DNA from: Actinomycetota bacterium
Lineage (GTDB): Bacteria; Actinomycetota; Acidimicrobiia; Acidimicrobiales; RAAP-2
Direction: 5' to 3'
Assembly (NCBI GenBank): GCA_021324045.1
Contig: JAJPJV010000001.1
Location: forward strand, 62,001 to 126,000
Length of the DNA: 64,000 nucleotides
Part shown: one piece after another, positions 63,666 to 64,000 of the stretch
Layout of the letters: the number at the start of each line of letters is the position of its first letter
How positions within the stretch are numbered: the first letter of the stretch is position 1
Notes under the pieces: model-generated
Databases searched by the model: none
What the model was told of the DNA's origin: nothing
What the model saw: the letters and a program-made list of their open reading frames with translations, nothing else
Made by a program: the position numbers and the translations under genes

Positions 63666-64000
63666 TGGCACTCAATCCGGATCGCTGGACACTCAAGACG
63701 AGGGAGGCCTTCGCGGCGGCCAATCAGCAGGCGGTTGCGGCCCATCATCCCGAGATCACCCCTGCGCACCTGCTGGCAGCGGTGATGGCGCAACGGGACA
63801 GCATCGCCGAGCCACTCCTGGCTCGCGCCGGCGCGGATCCCGCCGCGCTCGTGCGTCGTCTCGGCGAGGAGCTCTCTCGGCTCCCCCGTGCGGTCGGTGG
63901 CGCCGAGCCTTCCCTCGGTCGCGCGGCGCGAGAGGGCCTCGAGGAAGCGGATCGTCTGCGCCAAGAGCTGGGGGATGACTATCTCTCTGTCGAGCACCTG
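63665..64000 (+). CDS. clpB: ATP-dependent chaperone ClpB (5' part, runs past window)
   Basis: The visible 112 codons begin [45 protein letters not shown], the Clp N-terminal domain of ClpB, and end YLSVEHL within the second N-domain repeat. The frame continues past the window edge. ClpB rescues aggregated proteins with DnaK, fitting its place as the fifth gene of this operon. Overlap with the hspR stop indicates coupling. In mycobacteria clpB is also HspR-controlled but usually separate from dnaK. Confidence 0.95.
   Translation, partial: MALNPDRWTLKTREAFAAANQQAVAAHHPEITPAHLLAAVMAQRDSIAEPLLARAGADPAALVRRLGEELSRLPRAVGGAEPSLGRAAREGLEEADRLRQELGDDYLSVEHL

Overview
The window is high-GC bacterial DNA with many GTG/TTG starts and ATGA or TGATG gene overlaps. 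It looks like an actinobacterium, most likely an uncultured member of the Acidimicrobiia. Supporting markers are a PadR regulator coupled to ino1, DUF5318, DUF1918 and DUF6457 proteins, F420-type oxidoreductases, an EtfD-like Fe-S membrane protein, and a dnaK-grpE-dnaJ-hspR-clpB operon with a HAIR-like operator. The lineage is inferred from gene content only.

Layout. 1-9.6 kb is core: partial ino1 with its PadR regulator, a DUF5318 protein with panB, the ribosomal/replication operon rpsF-ssb-rpsR-rplI, dnaB interrupted by an intein, and a thiolase plus an SDR. 9.7-14.5 kb holds a Bcp-type peroxiredoxin, a large surface protein with cell-wall-binding repeats, purU and an ECF-like sigma factor.

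14.8-24 kb is the most unusual part. A co-directional minus-strand group encodes three short paralogous peptides (80-82 aa) with a conserved N-terminal leader (LELES-T-LPARSTM) and Gly/Asn-rich remainders. It continues with an M50 membrane metalloprotease that has a PqqD-like N-terminal domain, a small secreted protein and a 2-oxoglutarate/Fe(II)-type dioxygenase. Around it lie three LuxR-type regulators (one apparently membrane-anchored), a histidine kinase, a small secreted Gly/Asn-rich protein coupled to a response regulator, and an OmpR-type regulator. I read this as a candidate RiPP-like or secreted-peptide system with its own control genes.

24-28 kb is biotin synthesis (bioA and a bioF-bioD fusion) and a Mug-type DNA glycosylase. 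28.4-46.4 kb is an accessory catabolic region: SDRs, three related amidohydrolases, a class III CoA-transferase, two crotonase-family proteins, a DUF35-thiolase fusion, a luciferase-like oxidoreductase, a FadR-type regulator and LivG/LivF ATPases without their permeases. 46.4-52.3 kb has a methyltransferase, small conserved proteins, a Gfo/Idh oxidoreductase and a decayed cytochrome P450 gene. A tRNA-Gly(CCC) follows.

52.7-64 kb returns to core functions: EtfD-like protein, a PPOX-fold protein, amt-glnK with a GlnR-like box, gpmA, and the HspR-type heat-shock operon, cut by the window end inside clpB.
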